This document shows positions 21,846 to 32,965 of a stretch of DNA of 52,687 nt, one piece after another. The first letter of the stretch is position 1; every line of letters starts with the position of its first letter. The notes beneath the pieces are model-generated. The model did not search any database, was not told the DNA's origin, and saw only the letters and a list, made by a program, of their open reading frames with translations. The position numbers were made by a program, and so were the translations under genes. Source of the DNA: Smittium mucronatum (taxonomy: Eukaryota > Kickxellomycota > Harpellomycetes > Harpellales > Legeriomycetaceae); contig LSSL01000052.1 of the NCBI GenBank assembly GCA_001953115.1, forward strand, positions 65,540 to 118,226. Direction: 5' to 3'.

Positions 21846-24800
21846 ATGAGTTCTTTACTTCAGAGCTCTCTACGACCACCCATTCCCGGATCTCCCTGTT
21901 CTGATTTTGACAATCAAATTTCCGAGGAAAACAATGATTCCAAGATTCTTGCTCTCGATTCTTTTCCTAATGCCTCTTATTTTTCTAACCCCGGTGAAGT
22001 CGTCCCTAGAAGATTTGGCTCCAAACTATTCTATGTTTTAGGTACTCCCAGAATGCTGTTAAATCCTGAGTTTCTTGGCGATTTTCCTTCCTCGCCCAAA
22101 AGAAATATCCCCTTATTTCCCTGTAATAATACTAAAAAAATTGTAAAATCGACCCATTTCCGAGAACATCATTCTTCCATCACCCAACTGGCACTGATAT
22201 CTTTAGTTGATATTTTAACTACCGCTCTAGGGAAGGATTCTGTTTTTACACAGGCAATGTTTTTTTCCATTTGCGATTCTTTGCTTAAAACTGGAGCCTT
22301 GCAAAGAAAGTATCTTGATTTACCCAGTCCCCTCAGAATGAACTTCAAGTCTGACCTATATAGAATTTTGTTGTCTGCCGCCACTAGTGCCCAAAGCCTT
22401 TCAATATCTACTCAAAAACAATTAGTTTGTTCTTCGAATTCTGATTCCGGCTCCGATTCCTCTTCAAACTCTATATCTTCTAGCCAAAAAGATTCACAAA
22501 GCCCAAATGAAGATTCTTACATTTCTAACCCAAATCTTAGAAGCCCTGATTCTTCCTTTGAAAACTTTTCCTCTGTATCCTCAATTGATGGGTTCCAATC
22601 TACAGATTCTTTTAGCTCTAATTCTGGAGATTCATTTGCTTTCCCTGCTCTCTCCTCCGACAACATGTTTCTCAATACCAACACTTCCTTTATATGTGAA
22701 GTTGATTGTTCTCAATCCTCAGTTAGAGATGAAAATGATGTCTCATATGTAAAAATCCCAGCCAACTCTTCCAGTCCTTCTGAGCTTCTCCGTGATGGGG
22801 AAACCCTATTGCTCAGGCGCAGAAGTTCTGTTCTAGAACAAAACTCATCGTTTTCTAACAATATCAAAGGCGTTCATAGCCCATCACACCGCTCTTCTCA
22901 TTTGAATTCCAAAATTGAGCCAGAAAGTTCTTTGAATTCCTTATCCTCTAATACTGATGGACTATCCCTCATTGCAGAACTTCTTAAAAACTGCAACACT
23001 TCTCGATACGCTGAGGATTTTTATGAAGGGAAAAGACTTGGAAAAGGTGGTTTTGGCGAGGTTTTTGAGGTCCAAAACAAATTAGATAACAGGCTGTACG
23101 CTGTCAAAAAGATTAAAATAAAGCGTGAGTCCACTTTGGAAAAAACTTTGAGAGAAATTAAAGTCCTTGCTAGACTTGACCATCCAAATATTGTAAGATA
23201 CTATAGCAGCTGGGTTGAAATGATTGAATACCCAAAAAGTACCTTCCGCAGACATTCTAGAACGCCCAGCAAGCTCACCACCGACTCTATCCAAAATAAC
23301 GACCCTTTGTCTAGTTTAAGGTTTCGAAACAGATTACCTTCGACTGCTAAAAACTTTAGCCTAGAGGAAACTATTCCATCTGGGAAAAGTGTAGCAAAAC
23401 AAGGTTTTCCATTACGGGACATACCTAGTCTTGAAATATCGTCTGATTCATCATCTCTATCCTCTGATATTGTACACTTTCATCGGAGTGTTAAAGGAAT
23501 GACTCCTCTCTTTAAAAATTCTAAGTTTAAACCTAAACTTCAAAATTTGGACGGATACAATAGAGATTCAAAGTCATATTTTGAGAACGAAAATTCTAAT
23601 AACCCAGATTTTTCCCTTAAAAATGTAGAGTCCCCAAACTCTGATGCCCCATCTAACGACAAAATTTCACCTTTTTTCAGTTCTAAAAAATCCCTTTATT
23701 ATGTACCCAATGATGATACTGATGATTGGAGTGATGGTGTAGTTTTCGAAAATCAGGATTTGTTAGACTATGATTCCAAGATTAACTCTGCCAAAAAATC
23801 TAATTCGTTTCCGGACGTTAAAAACGAAGAAAACATCTCCACAGGTGACTTTTTAAGTAAGAGTACCGAAAAAAATAAAATCATCATCAATAAGCCTTAT
23901 TCATCTTATCCCCCTGATTCACACGGAACCCCAAAAAATATTTCAACAGATGTCTTTTTATCTGCTGATGTGCAAGATTTTTATGGTAAAAGTTTCACCT
24001 TTGGTCAGAAGGATATTGATTCATTTGTCTTAAATGAAGGTCTCAAGAATCAAAATTCATCCATTCCAAAGGGTGTATCTTCTATAGCCGAGAAACACCA
24101 AAAAAGCAATGCCCATTTTAATAGAAGGAGGTCTAAATCAATAAATTATAGTATATCTAAAACAGCACCCGAAAATAAAAACCATTTGCATTCCATTTTT
24201 CAAGATAAATCCGTTCAGAATTATGTAAAATCCAAAAGTATACACTCTCTCCACCAAAATAGAAAGAATTATGCCACACTTTTTGTACAAATGCAGTTGT
24301 GTCAGTCGAACCTCCGCGAGTATCTTTTAGAAAGGAACGCACGTATTTCTAAAAATCCCAATTTATATCACTTTCTTATTTACAAAGATGTCAACTTGGC
24401 CGTGTTTAGAGCGATTACAAGCGCTGTAAAAGTCATTCACTCACATAATCTCATTCACCGAGATTTGAAGCCTGCAAATGTATTTTTAGACTTTGACTAT
24501 GTACTTTGTGAACATTGTAATACCTGTTCTCAAGATTCTAACGCATTTAATTTTTCAATTCCAAATTCCAATTGTCAAGGAGTTCAATGGGATCATGTTT
24601 TCAAGGATAAATCATTGTCCAATAATGCCAATGACCCATGTAACTGCACACGAGTAAAGCTGATTCCGAGGGTTGGAGATTTCGGCCTTGCTGTTTCTTC
24701 CAACTCCAATCCATCGATTGACAATCCCTCTTTAGCATTCCATCCATTAAAAACAGAGCCGCAGTTACCCTCTAATAACCCTCCAACTTTTTCTCAGTCA

Positions 24801-26054
24801 AATTCCCAATCGCAGGGACAAACAAGAGATTCCGATTCTTTCCATGATTCTGAAAAAAAGACTCAGCACACTAGTGGCGTTGGAACAGTTACTTATTCTG
24901 CCCCAGAGCAAATATCCTCTTCAACACAAAACTATGATTCCAAAGTTGATATTTACTCTCTTGGAATAATATTTTTTGAACTTTTCTATCCGTTTAATAC
25001 CTTGATGGAGAGGGACCATGTTTTAAGAGATTTAAAGAAAGGAATATTTCCCCCGTCTTTTATGGAAAAGTATCCTGATTATGTGGGCTTCATAAACTCC
25101 ATGATGTCACCTAACCCAGATCTAAGGCCAACTTCTATTGAAGTTTTAGGGAACAGAATCCTCAATCTTTCTCAGATTATTGATCCAAAACCACCAAGAT
25201 CCGCAGAGAATCCTAATTCACCCCATATTTCAAACGATCTCGTTAAAGTAAGAGGAAAGCCTTCTATTTCGTCAAAGTGCTCCAAAGAAGCGTTTATTCA
25301 AACCCACGGACAGGAGAAAGATCATTCTTTATCTTTGATATTTGAAAAAAAGGCACTCAGATCGGAATCTAAGCTTACTGTTAGGACAGACTCTTTCGAT
25401 ATCGTCTGTGGAATGAATTCATTTTCGTCTTCTACTGGGATGTTGTCTTATGCATCTGGATCTTCTATGTCTAACACTCCATTGGAGTACAGAAAAGAAG
25501 AAAATGGCTCGGGGAAGTTTTTAGAAAACTCTGGGATTTCAAAAAGTGGTTCTTATACTCGTAACAATATTGTCGACGTGAAACCATCTGTAGTTGGTAT
25601 AGAGGAAAAAAGTGTTGAAACAGATAGGAAAGAGCTTGTTTCAAGAGGTAGCAATGTTGGGATGCTGTCCTTGCTGCTAAATTCTGATGCAGATAAAGTT
25701 CGTAATATGCCAGCCAACTCGGCCACTCAAGAGAAGTCCCCTTCGTTTGATCAATGTATGGGAAATGAAGGTGGCTTTAAACCCTCTAGTAAAATTATTC
25801 CTGGAAGATCTTCACATAAGCAAAATTTGGAGAATGGGGCGATCTTGATTCAACCAAGAGATTCCAAACCCGAATTTATTCGGACCCCATCATCATCCAC
25901 TGGTACATTTTGCGGGCCTGATGTTGAAAAAGAATTTAAAACCAAGATTGCACAATTGGAGGCTGAACTGGATGGTAAAAACTCCACAATAAAAAATTTG
26001 GAGGAGACAATCAAAAAACTCACCTCCAAACTTCAAGAGTACAAACCCACGTGA
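21846..26054 (+). CDS. HRI: HRI-type eIF2-alpha kinase (stress-responsive), intronless, 1402 residues
   Basis: eIF2-alpha kinases phosphorylate the translation factor eIF2-alpha to slow initiation under stress. Residues about 105-170 (SSITQLALISLVDILTTALG onwards) resemble the N-terminal helical region of HRI. The kinase lobe begins at YAEDFYEGKRLGKGGFGEVF: glycine loop at 399-406, VAIK lysine K421, then HPNIVRYYSSWVEM. A Ser/Asn-rich insert of about 350 residues separates this from QMQLCQSNLREYL, as in all eIF2-alpha kinases. The catalytic loop is HRDLKPAN (871-878, Asp873), DFG starts at Asp945 and SAPE ends at Glu1021. Between them lies an unusual Cys-rich insertion (Cys888, 891, 894, 932, 934). 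The C-terminus (1359-1402) is a coiled coil, possibly for dimerisation. All catalytic residues are intact. HRI is preferred over GCN2 because no RWD or HisRS domain is present. Confidence 0.9.
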   Translation: MSSLLQSSLRPPIPGSPCSDFDNQISEENNDSKILALDSFPNASYFSNPGEVVPRRFGSKLFYVLGTPRMLLNPEFLGDFPSSPKRNIPLFPCNNTKKIVKSTHFREHHSSITQLALISLVDILTTALGKDSVFTQAMFFSICDSLLKTGALQRKYLDLPSPLRMNFKSDLYRILLSAATSAQSLSISTQKQLVCSSNSDSGSDSSSNSISSSQKDSQSPNEDSYISNPNLRSPDSSFENFSSVSSIDGFQSTDSFSSNSGDSFAFPALSSDNMFLNTNTSFICEVDCSQSSVRDENDVSYVKIPANSSSPSELLRDGETLLLRRRSSVLEQNSSFSNNIKGVHSPSHRSSHLNSKIEPESSLNSLSSNTDGLSLIAELLKNCNTSRYAEDFYEGKRLGKGGFGEVFEVQNKLDNRLYAVKKIKIKRESTLEKTLREIKVLARLDHPNIVRYYSSWVEMIEYPKSTFRRHSRTPSKLTTDSIQNNDPLSSLRFRNRLPSTAKNFSLEETIPSGKSVAKQGFPLRDIPSLEISSDSSSLSSDIVHFHRSVKGMTPLFKNSKFKPKLQNLDGYNRDSKSYFENENSNNPDFSLKNVESPNSDAPSNDKISPFFSSKKSLYYVPNDDTDDWSDGVVFENQDLLDYDSKINSAKKSNSFPDVKNEENISTGDFLSKSTEKNKIIINKPYSSYPPDSHGTPKNISTDVFLSADVQDFYGKSFTFGQKDIDSFVLNEGLKNQNSSIPKGVSSIAEKHQKSNAHFNRRRSKSINYSISKTAPENKNHLHSIFQDKSVQNYVKSKSIHSLHQNRKNYATLFVQMQLCQSNLREYLLERNARISKNPNLYHFLIYKDVNLAVFRAITSAVKVIHSHNLIHRDLKPANVFLDFDYVLCEHCNTCSQDSNAFNFSIPNSNCQGVQWDHVFKDKSLSNNANDPCNCTRVKLIPRVGDFGLAVSSNSNPSIDNPSLAFHPLKTEPQLPSNNPPTFSQSNSQSQGQTRDSDSFHDSEKKTQHTSGVGTVTYSAPEQISSSTQNYDSKVDIYSLGIIFFELFYPFNTLMERDHVLRDLKKGIFPPSFMEKYPDYVGFINSMMSPNPDLRPTSIEVLGNRILNLSQIIDPKPPRSAENPNSPHISNDLVKVRGKPSISSKCSKEAFIQTHGQEKDHSLSLIFEKKALRSESKLTVRTDSFDIVCGMNSFSSSTGMLSYASGSSMSNTPLEYRKEENGSGKFLENSGISKSGSYTRNNIVDVKPSVVGIEEKSVETDRKELVSRGSNVGMLSLLLNSDADKVRNMPANSATQEKSPSFDQCMGNEGGFKPSSKIIPGRSSHKQNLENGAILIQPRDSKPEFIRTPSSSTGTFCGPDVEKEFKTKIAQLEAELDGKNSTIKNLEETIKKLTSKLQEYKPT

Positions 26055-27803
26055 CTTATTCTTAATTCCGGAGGATTTTTTGTTCCAGTTGAAAAATATT
26101 AAGTTTCCGAAAATAATTTCATATCTATGCCTTTTCTTTGAAATGATTCCAAAATAAATTGTGGTTTTTTTCCCTTGAGATATTGGTGTTATTTATACAC
26201 TTTTTTTTTTTGCTAAATAATCTTCAGGTTAGTGACTTGAAATAAATAAAATAGGATTGAGGTTTCATAAAATGAGAATTTAATTTAGAAAAGTTATTAT
26301 TTGACAATATTTATCATTGATAAAGTGGAGAAATTTCCAAAATGCAGGTAAGAAATCAATAAAGAATAAAAATTAAAACACGTTTATAGGTTAGTGATTT
26401 AGGTAAAAGCTGGGAAATATAAACTATAGAGCCCGTTTGCATTTTTAACTTCCCCGGATGTACTAAGGATTCAGGAATAGCTTTCTATACAGAGAAATCG
26501 GAAGTGGCTTGATTCAATAAATGTTTATTAGGATAGTTTCTTTATAAAATCTAAATTTCCAAATGTAACCACCAGGCGATTATTAATGTGATTGTGTTTA
26601 GATTCGAAGAAAATTACTTTTAAAGAGAGTTTTTCTAGGCGGATCAGTTAATGTAATGTTAAATAGTCTGGTATTATGAGAACAATGTTCATACTTAGAT
26701 GGCTAAAACCAAACTTTATTTTATTTTCCAGGCACTAAATTCGATACTTATTATTCTAGATATTTTTAAGAGCAATCGATCTCACACGAGTAGGATATAT
26801 ACCCAATTTTATTGTTTTCTGAAGAAAAAATGGAAAAGAGTAGAGCAATTTTCAAATTCCATCCTAGTTTTTTATTTTATACATTAGTTTTTGAGGGAAA
26901 TGGTGGGATTGTGAAATATCAATATGTAAAAATCGACATATAAAAACTGTGTCAATAGCATGAATTATATGGCCTCTACACCTTTTAAATTGAGATATGT
27001 ATCTAAATGTAAAAGCTCTAAAGATTAAAAGTGTAGTTATTACTCTTTAACCTATCCATCATTTACACTATGGATTATTCTAAATTTCTTTAGCAAAAGC
27101 TTTTTTTTTCTTTGGTACTATTCTTTCACAGTAGAATTATTTCCTAAAGGTTAGAGTTGAGCACATTATTTTTTTACTGAAAAGGTAAAATATAATCACA
27201 TTAAAGTTATATATCCTTAGATTATATGAAGTAAGATAACATTATAAATTTGAAAATTTCTTTGATACTATCAATATTCGCTTGGCCTCGCCTCGATAGT
27301 AATATGTTTATTATTAAAAGGTTGATTTTAAACTCGATTTTGTGAAAAAACTTTTTTTTTGAGTCAAATCAAAAGAAACATCTAGTTCAAATAATCATAA
27401 TTATTAAACAAGTATAATGACTGAGAATCGATATTAATATTTTTATAAAAAAAAATGAAGAAAATCTTTAAAGGGTAGTAAAATGTTGGAAGTGTATATC
27501 TAAGATATAGCATAATTAAGATGGAGTAAATGAGAACAATAGAAAGATTGATGAATTGATTAAAAATTTGAGGGAAAATAAAGCCAGCGTTGGAAACCAC
27601 AAACACTTTTCAGTTTAATAAAAACAAAAAAGCACTAATATTCTTGTCGAAAAAATCAATTATGATTATGCTTGATTTATATTAGCATGACAAAATTCTT
27701 GGTCCGTAATAATGGTATTAACCTCCATATGGTTAATATATCAAGGAACGAAAAGGAATATTAGAAAATACCAACAAAGTAATCACAAGTACCCTCCACT
27801 TGA
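26055..27803. other. AT-rich intergenic region, no gene seen
   Basis: About 1.7 kb downstream of the kinase. Frames at 26699-26887 and 27382-27606 are short, low in informative residues and lack splice context. Nothing else is recognised. Confidence 0.55.
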
Positions 27804-28324
27804 TTGCTTTTGCGCACCAAAGCGAAATCTCGGTCATATCTGACAATTCATAAAGCCCCAATCTTATATCGCTCAAGCAGGCTGAACGGCGAAGACTACT
27901 CAACAGCCATGAAGCCATCTCATCCGATCATATTCAGCGATCTCAGACTTACAACAAGCGGCGATCTCCCATTCGATTATTTTCATCTTATAATAGGATC
28001 AACTGGACTAGCCATTCAAGATTCATTCCAAAGTGCTATTTTGCGCAAAAAAATAAACCAACTGCCAACCGCCAAACCCTCTGTTTTTTGGATTGGCTCG
28101 AACCTAAAATAAACTCTGGCATTTTAGTCGAATGGTAGCACAGCCATTCTAAAGATAATCTATTGGCACTTTTCACGAAATTGCAATTGTTCCACCAACC
28201 AGACTATGTAGAGTTATTGATATCTCTTAAAAAACAGCTAATAGCACGCGTTAATTCTTTCAGAAATAGCCAACTGAATTACAGAGAAAAATTCGATGAA
28301 TTAACGAAACAGATCATTGTCTAG
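27804..28324 (+). pseudogene. Decayed protein-coding sequence of unknown family
   Basis: A GC-richer stretch. The frame from 27804 to 28112 reads protein-like sequence (HPIIFSDLRLTTSGDLPFDY, then FHLIIGSTGLAIQDSF and LPTAKPSVFWIGSNLK) and stops. A second frame immediately after (28112 on) continues with NSGILVEW, a TAG, then DNLLALFTKLQLFHQPDYVE and NYREKFDELTKQIIV up to TAG at 28322. The abutting frames and the internal stop suggest one protein broken by a frameshift and a nonsense change. Coherent residues may go on to about 28480 (DEFDSKCIKFGKPIIV). No splice sites fit the break. I do not recognise the family; an LTR-element gag-like protein or a dead host gene are both possible. Confidence 0.4.
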
Positions 28325-28554
28325 ATGAATTTGACTCTAAATGCATCAAGTTCGGCAAGCCGATAATTGTTAATTATAGCGACAATTCTTCTCCGTGACA
28401 AAAAAAACAAAGAGATCAAGATTATTGTTCTAATACCGCGAAGATTCCCCTCCCTAATTCAACTCCGATATCAAGGATTTAACGATTGCTTGTGTTTCTC
28501 CCCTCATTCAGCAAGATAAAGACATAATACTCATAATTCAATAACATACACAAA

Positions 28555-30625
28555 ATGGGCAAGATAACGATGCCCCGATCTAGGGTAATTGTTTTATTCA
28601 TTTGTTATATAATTTTTTCCAGATAAAAAAGCGAGATATTTAATTAAACTTGGCATTTTCTTTGATTTTTTTTTATCTTTCTTCTTTATAACAGAGTCAA
28701 AGATCTAAATCAAAAACAGCTCCCGCGAAGGAAAAAAAACCCTCGATTTCAAAGACCAACAAAAACAGTAAAAGATTTCATCCCTTTTATTTTCCTCATA
28801 TTTACCTCTGGAGTTTTTTTTTACAAGTCTTTTTCTTGAATTCTAAAGCGCAGCACGATGAATCTGTAGTTGTTGAAATATTCACCCCAAAAAATAGCAG
28901 CAAAAAAACCTCTTCTTACATCGATTTTTCTGTTTTTGAAAATCCAAAGTCCGATATTCAGCTCGATAGAAACTTATCCTCCACTACTCCTGTTCAGAAA
29001 GATTTACTTTCCCCTACCAAACCTTCCTCAAAAAAAAATTCCGCAAGGTCAAAAAGTTCCTCTTCGACCATCACTTATTCCAATCTGAACTCTTCACGTT
29101 CAGATTCTAATAAGAAAAAATCAAGCTCCCTTGTCAATAAAGCCCAGTCTAATACTTTGCCTCTTTTCTCCTCACCCGCCAAAACCTCTTTTGTTAACAT
29201 TTTACCTTATCCCAATCTCAGTCGTAAGTTTATTCCTTTGTAAAAAATATTCATTTATTTAACTCTTTATATTCATTTCTAATGATTATACTTTTATTAA
29301 ACCCCTTATTTACATATTATTCTGCAATAAGCCTTCAAAAAAATTTCACCTGATATCAACTCCAATTTCTCTCCCCAAAATAAAGCTTCTGATGTCTTCG
29401 AGTCAGCTCAGCATCGTGAGTTTATCAGTTCTTTGAACGAATGGCTTTCTAAAACAAATGAAATTGTCGAAAACTCTAAAATTGTTTCCGAAACAAAACA
29501 AGAATATCTCGATACAAAGAATAAGTTGTTAGATGCTGGATTATTAGATGCTACTATCAAATCACCTCTTAAAAACAGGAATAAACTTCAAAGAAGTATT
29601 AGAAATGAGGTATTTATTATTATTTTTATTTTATAAATCCTATAATTCCCTCTTGGCACAAATTTTACTTTTTGTGTCATTTTTGACTTTTCCTTATTTT
29701 TCTTGACCCTTTTAGTCAGATGAGTCTCGTGCCTGGAAGAATAGATACGAAAAGCTTTACAACCTGAAGATGACTGAACCGCAAAAAATGTACAATAAAA
29801 TGATTAAACAAGTAGAGCCCTTCTTATCAGGTATCCACTCACAAGACTCATTTATTTTCTTTTAGCTTCACTTCATGTCTTTCAAAAACTCATTTTTGGG
29901 CCATTTTTATCCTTTTAACTCCATTTATTTAATTCAATAAATCTAGCCGCTGATGATAAGATTGAAAAACAAAAACAGCATATATCTGCTCTAAGCGAGC
30001 AGGTGGAGCGACTAACTGCCGCCAATTTCGATCTCACTAACAAACAAACAGTCTCCGCAACACAGAATGAAGATCAAAAATCTAGGGAGAAGGAGCTTGA
30101 AGAAGAAGGTATAGTTTCTAAAACACCATTTTACCTTTTTAATTTTATCTTTACCATCAATCGCTCGATTTTTTTCTAAAATGTTCTAAATTTCTTATTC
30201 GCCTTTTATTTCTAGTGTTTTCTCTCAAACTACAGCTTACGAAATTCGAATCTACTGTTACTTTACTCCAAAAGCAGAGAAGAATGTCCAGCACTGCTGT
30301 AGACAGTTCCTTGAGAGAAAAAATCAAAATGTCTGAAATGTTGAGTGGGTTTAAAGTTTCCGATGTAACCAATGATTCTGAGGGAATGTATTACGTTTGT
30401 AATTTTTCTGGAAAACTCGGCGAACTTGATTTTATATTAGGGATATACGAAGGCGAGGAGCAAATAGAGTACATTCCCAATATCGATGACCTAAGCGAAG
30501 ATCAAATAAATAATCTTAAAAAGTGTCTCCCTCCATATCTGTTAGAACCATTCATGTTCAATTCCGAATCTTCAAATCTGTTGTTTTGGCGGATTTGTGA
30601 TTCTTTCAACAAACCCCTTCAATAA
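28555..30625 (+). CDS. PCS1: Monopolin complex subunit Csm1/Pcs1, seven exons
   Basis: Proposed exons: 28555-28584, 28695-28767, 28849-29223, 29332-29609, 29716-29830, 29947-30108, 30216-30625 (480 residues). Donors are GTAATT, GTAAAA, GTAAGT, GTATTT, GTATCC and GTATAG, and every junction is in phase. Monopolin cross-links kinetochore components so that sister kinetochores co-orient, or do not attach merotelically. Exons 1-4 encode a basic, Ser/Lys-rich disordered region. Exons 5-7 encode a coiled coil (DDKIEKQKQHISALSEQVER and the heptads after it). The last 100 residues are the Csm1/Pcs1 globular domain, with MLSGFKVSDVTNDSEGMYYV, GKLGELDFILGIYEGEE, YIPNIDDL, CLPPYLLEPFMF and LLFWRICDSF. 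It acts in the nucleolus and at centromeres. The domain match is strong; exon 1 is the least certain part. Confidence 0.85.
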
Positions 30626-32965
30626 TACCCCTATTCAGGTCCTGAAAAGAAAATAAATGAAGAAAAGTTGGGATTTCATCCAGGCTCATTGTTCAAAGGG
30701 CAATATAATGTTTTTTTGGCTTGCTGTGTTTTCCCACCCGACCCAATCCGCTTCTAATCTTTAATTATTGATTCAAAAGTTAATAATTTTATCACTCCAT
30801 CTCATTCATAGTTGATATAGTACCGCATTATACTTTTTTTTTTTATTATTTGTCAATATTGATTATTGTTCTGAATTTTGCCACCAACTAAGTTACTTTT
30901 ATTTAAATTATGACTATTTTTATTTTTTTTAATTCCTACTTATCTAGATCATAGTAGAAAAATATTTTGTTGGATTATTTTTTCATTTTAATCTATCTTT
31001 TTTTTTATCATTGTATAATGAAATTTATTTAAATAAATTACAGTATTAAGAACGATTTATGCAAAATTTAAGCTTGAAATATCCTACATTATTAATATTT
31101 TCGATATAATTAAACTTTTTAACACACATTTTTTTGAGATATTTTTCGATTATTTAGTATTTTCAATGGTTCATGATTGAAAAGTCTTTAAACTCCTAAA
31201 ATATTCTCTACCGATGCTGCTATAAAGAGCTAAACCAAAAATATCTTCATTTTTTTAAAGACAAAATGATGGTAGCATAATTAATTCTTTATTATTATCC
31301 CTAGTAATTAGAATTTCATGGTGTATATATGGTTTTATTGTTCCGAACTTTATTATATCTTTATTATGGATATTAAGTATATATTTTTTTAATTCGGTGG
31401 GATCTGACCTTAATTTGGAAATCTTTTTTTTTGGGTTTTTCTGTTCAAATTTCTTTTCGTTTTTTTTTTTTTTTGGAAAGATAAATTCACAAAATTCTTT
31501 GTTTATCAAAAAGAAAAAGTTTTTTTTAAAAAAAAAATCTAAATTTGGAGAATATGGTTGATTTCCATACTTACATACACAGATCGATTTCTACTTAACG
31601 GAAAAATCGGATGTTTTCTTATTCTTTTAGAATTGAAAAAAAATAACATAATTAACCCTCCCCTCTCTCTCTAAACAAATATGGTAGTTATTAACTTTTC
31701 TATAATTTTATATATAAGCCCCCAGAAAATGGCTTTTTTCCAGAGAATCAAATTCAAATGCGCACGGTGAATTAAAGAATAATCAAAATATTAACAAATA
31801 AATTTCAAATTATGTATATATATATATATATATATATTATGGTTTCCTTACGCGCCAATTTAAATAAAGATCAAGTATATATGCGTTGTATGTGGATATG
31901 ATCCTTATGCGGATGTTATCTTTTTTTGGTGGATTTGAGTTCTATGCGATTAAGATCCAATTTTTCTAATACTATTATTGTCAAGTATTAGTAAATTATT
32001 ATCGAGAGGATTATTTCAAATACCCAATAACATTTTCATTAAATCAATATTCCAATAAAAGCATGTTTATTGAATATAAAAAATCAGAATGTATAATTTG
32101 ATATTTTTTTAAATCTAGATAAAAAAGTAATATTATTAGTTAATAATGCAAACTTTATCAAATCTTTAATGTTTATCTGCCAAAAAAATACCACCTTTCT
32201 CATATTTAATTTAACTATTAAAATAAGGAGCTATATACCCTGGTTAGAAAATAAAAGTCTGAAAAATAATTTGAAAACCTGAAAATTTAGATGATAATAT
32301 CATATTATATTTAATAAGTCGAATCATTTTTGTGAAATCTGCTTAGTTAGAATTTCCGGTCTATAAAAACTGGAAAATAATTACAAGAAAATCCGAATGT
32401 TTTTTTTTCCGGTTTAAATTTCCAATTTTTTTTTTTATTTAATTATTCGATAGATCATAATAATCATTAGATATAACGAGCATAAAAGATAGAGAATGAT
32501 ATAAAATTTAAACTATTATTACTTTGTACAAAAAATAAAAATTTCGAGATATAATACACCCTTTTAAATTTTTATGGTTATAAATAATATGCTTGTTTTA
32601 ATATAAAAGGTATTAGTTTACATTAAAACATTCCGCTAATTATTTTCGCTATTATTTATTATAATACCAAATAACCGAAAATAACGAATCGAAATATATT
32701 AAACAGACTGTGAAAGCAGATTTCAGAACATTGCAGTCAATTTCTCGATAATATTAATAATATACTAAAACTATAGAGTATTATTTTAAGAAAAAAAACA
32801 TAAATATATGAAACGGTGATTTAAAAATAGAGAGATGTTATTAATCCAAAAAGAAATATAATTAATCTGAAACACGCTCTGAACCGTTGGAATTATCCAT
32901 TGACAGAATAATTAAAAAAAATATTTCTGGAAAAATCCAAAGGTGGGCTACTTTCATTTTAAATT
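30626..32965. other. AT-rich intergenic region, no gene seen
   Basis: About 2.3 kb of very AT-rich DNA with homopolymer T/A runs and a (TA)n tract at 31815-31837. A minus-strand frame at 31255-31509 is Lys/Asn/Ile-rich. Just upstream of it, in the minus-strand direction, the sequence reads YGNQPYSPNLDFF, faintly like the C-terminal PYSP motif of Tc1/pogo transposases, but this is too little to call. Confidence 0.45.

Noticed and set aside
31255..31580. Minus-strand Lys/Asn-rich frame preceded by YGNQPYSPNLDFF
   Set aside because: Only a four- to five-residue resemblance to the PYSPxLNPIE motif of Tc1-type transposases; insufficient to call an element.
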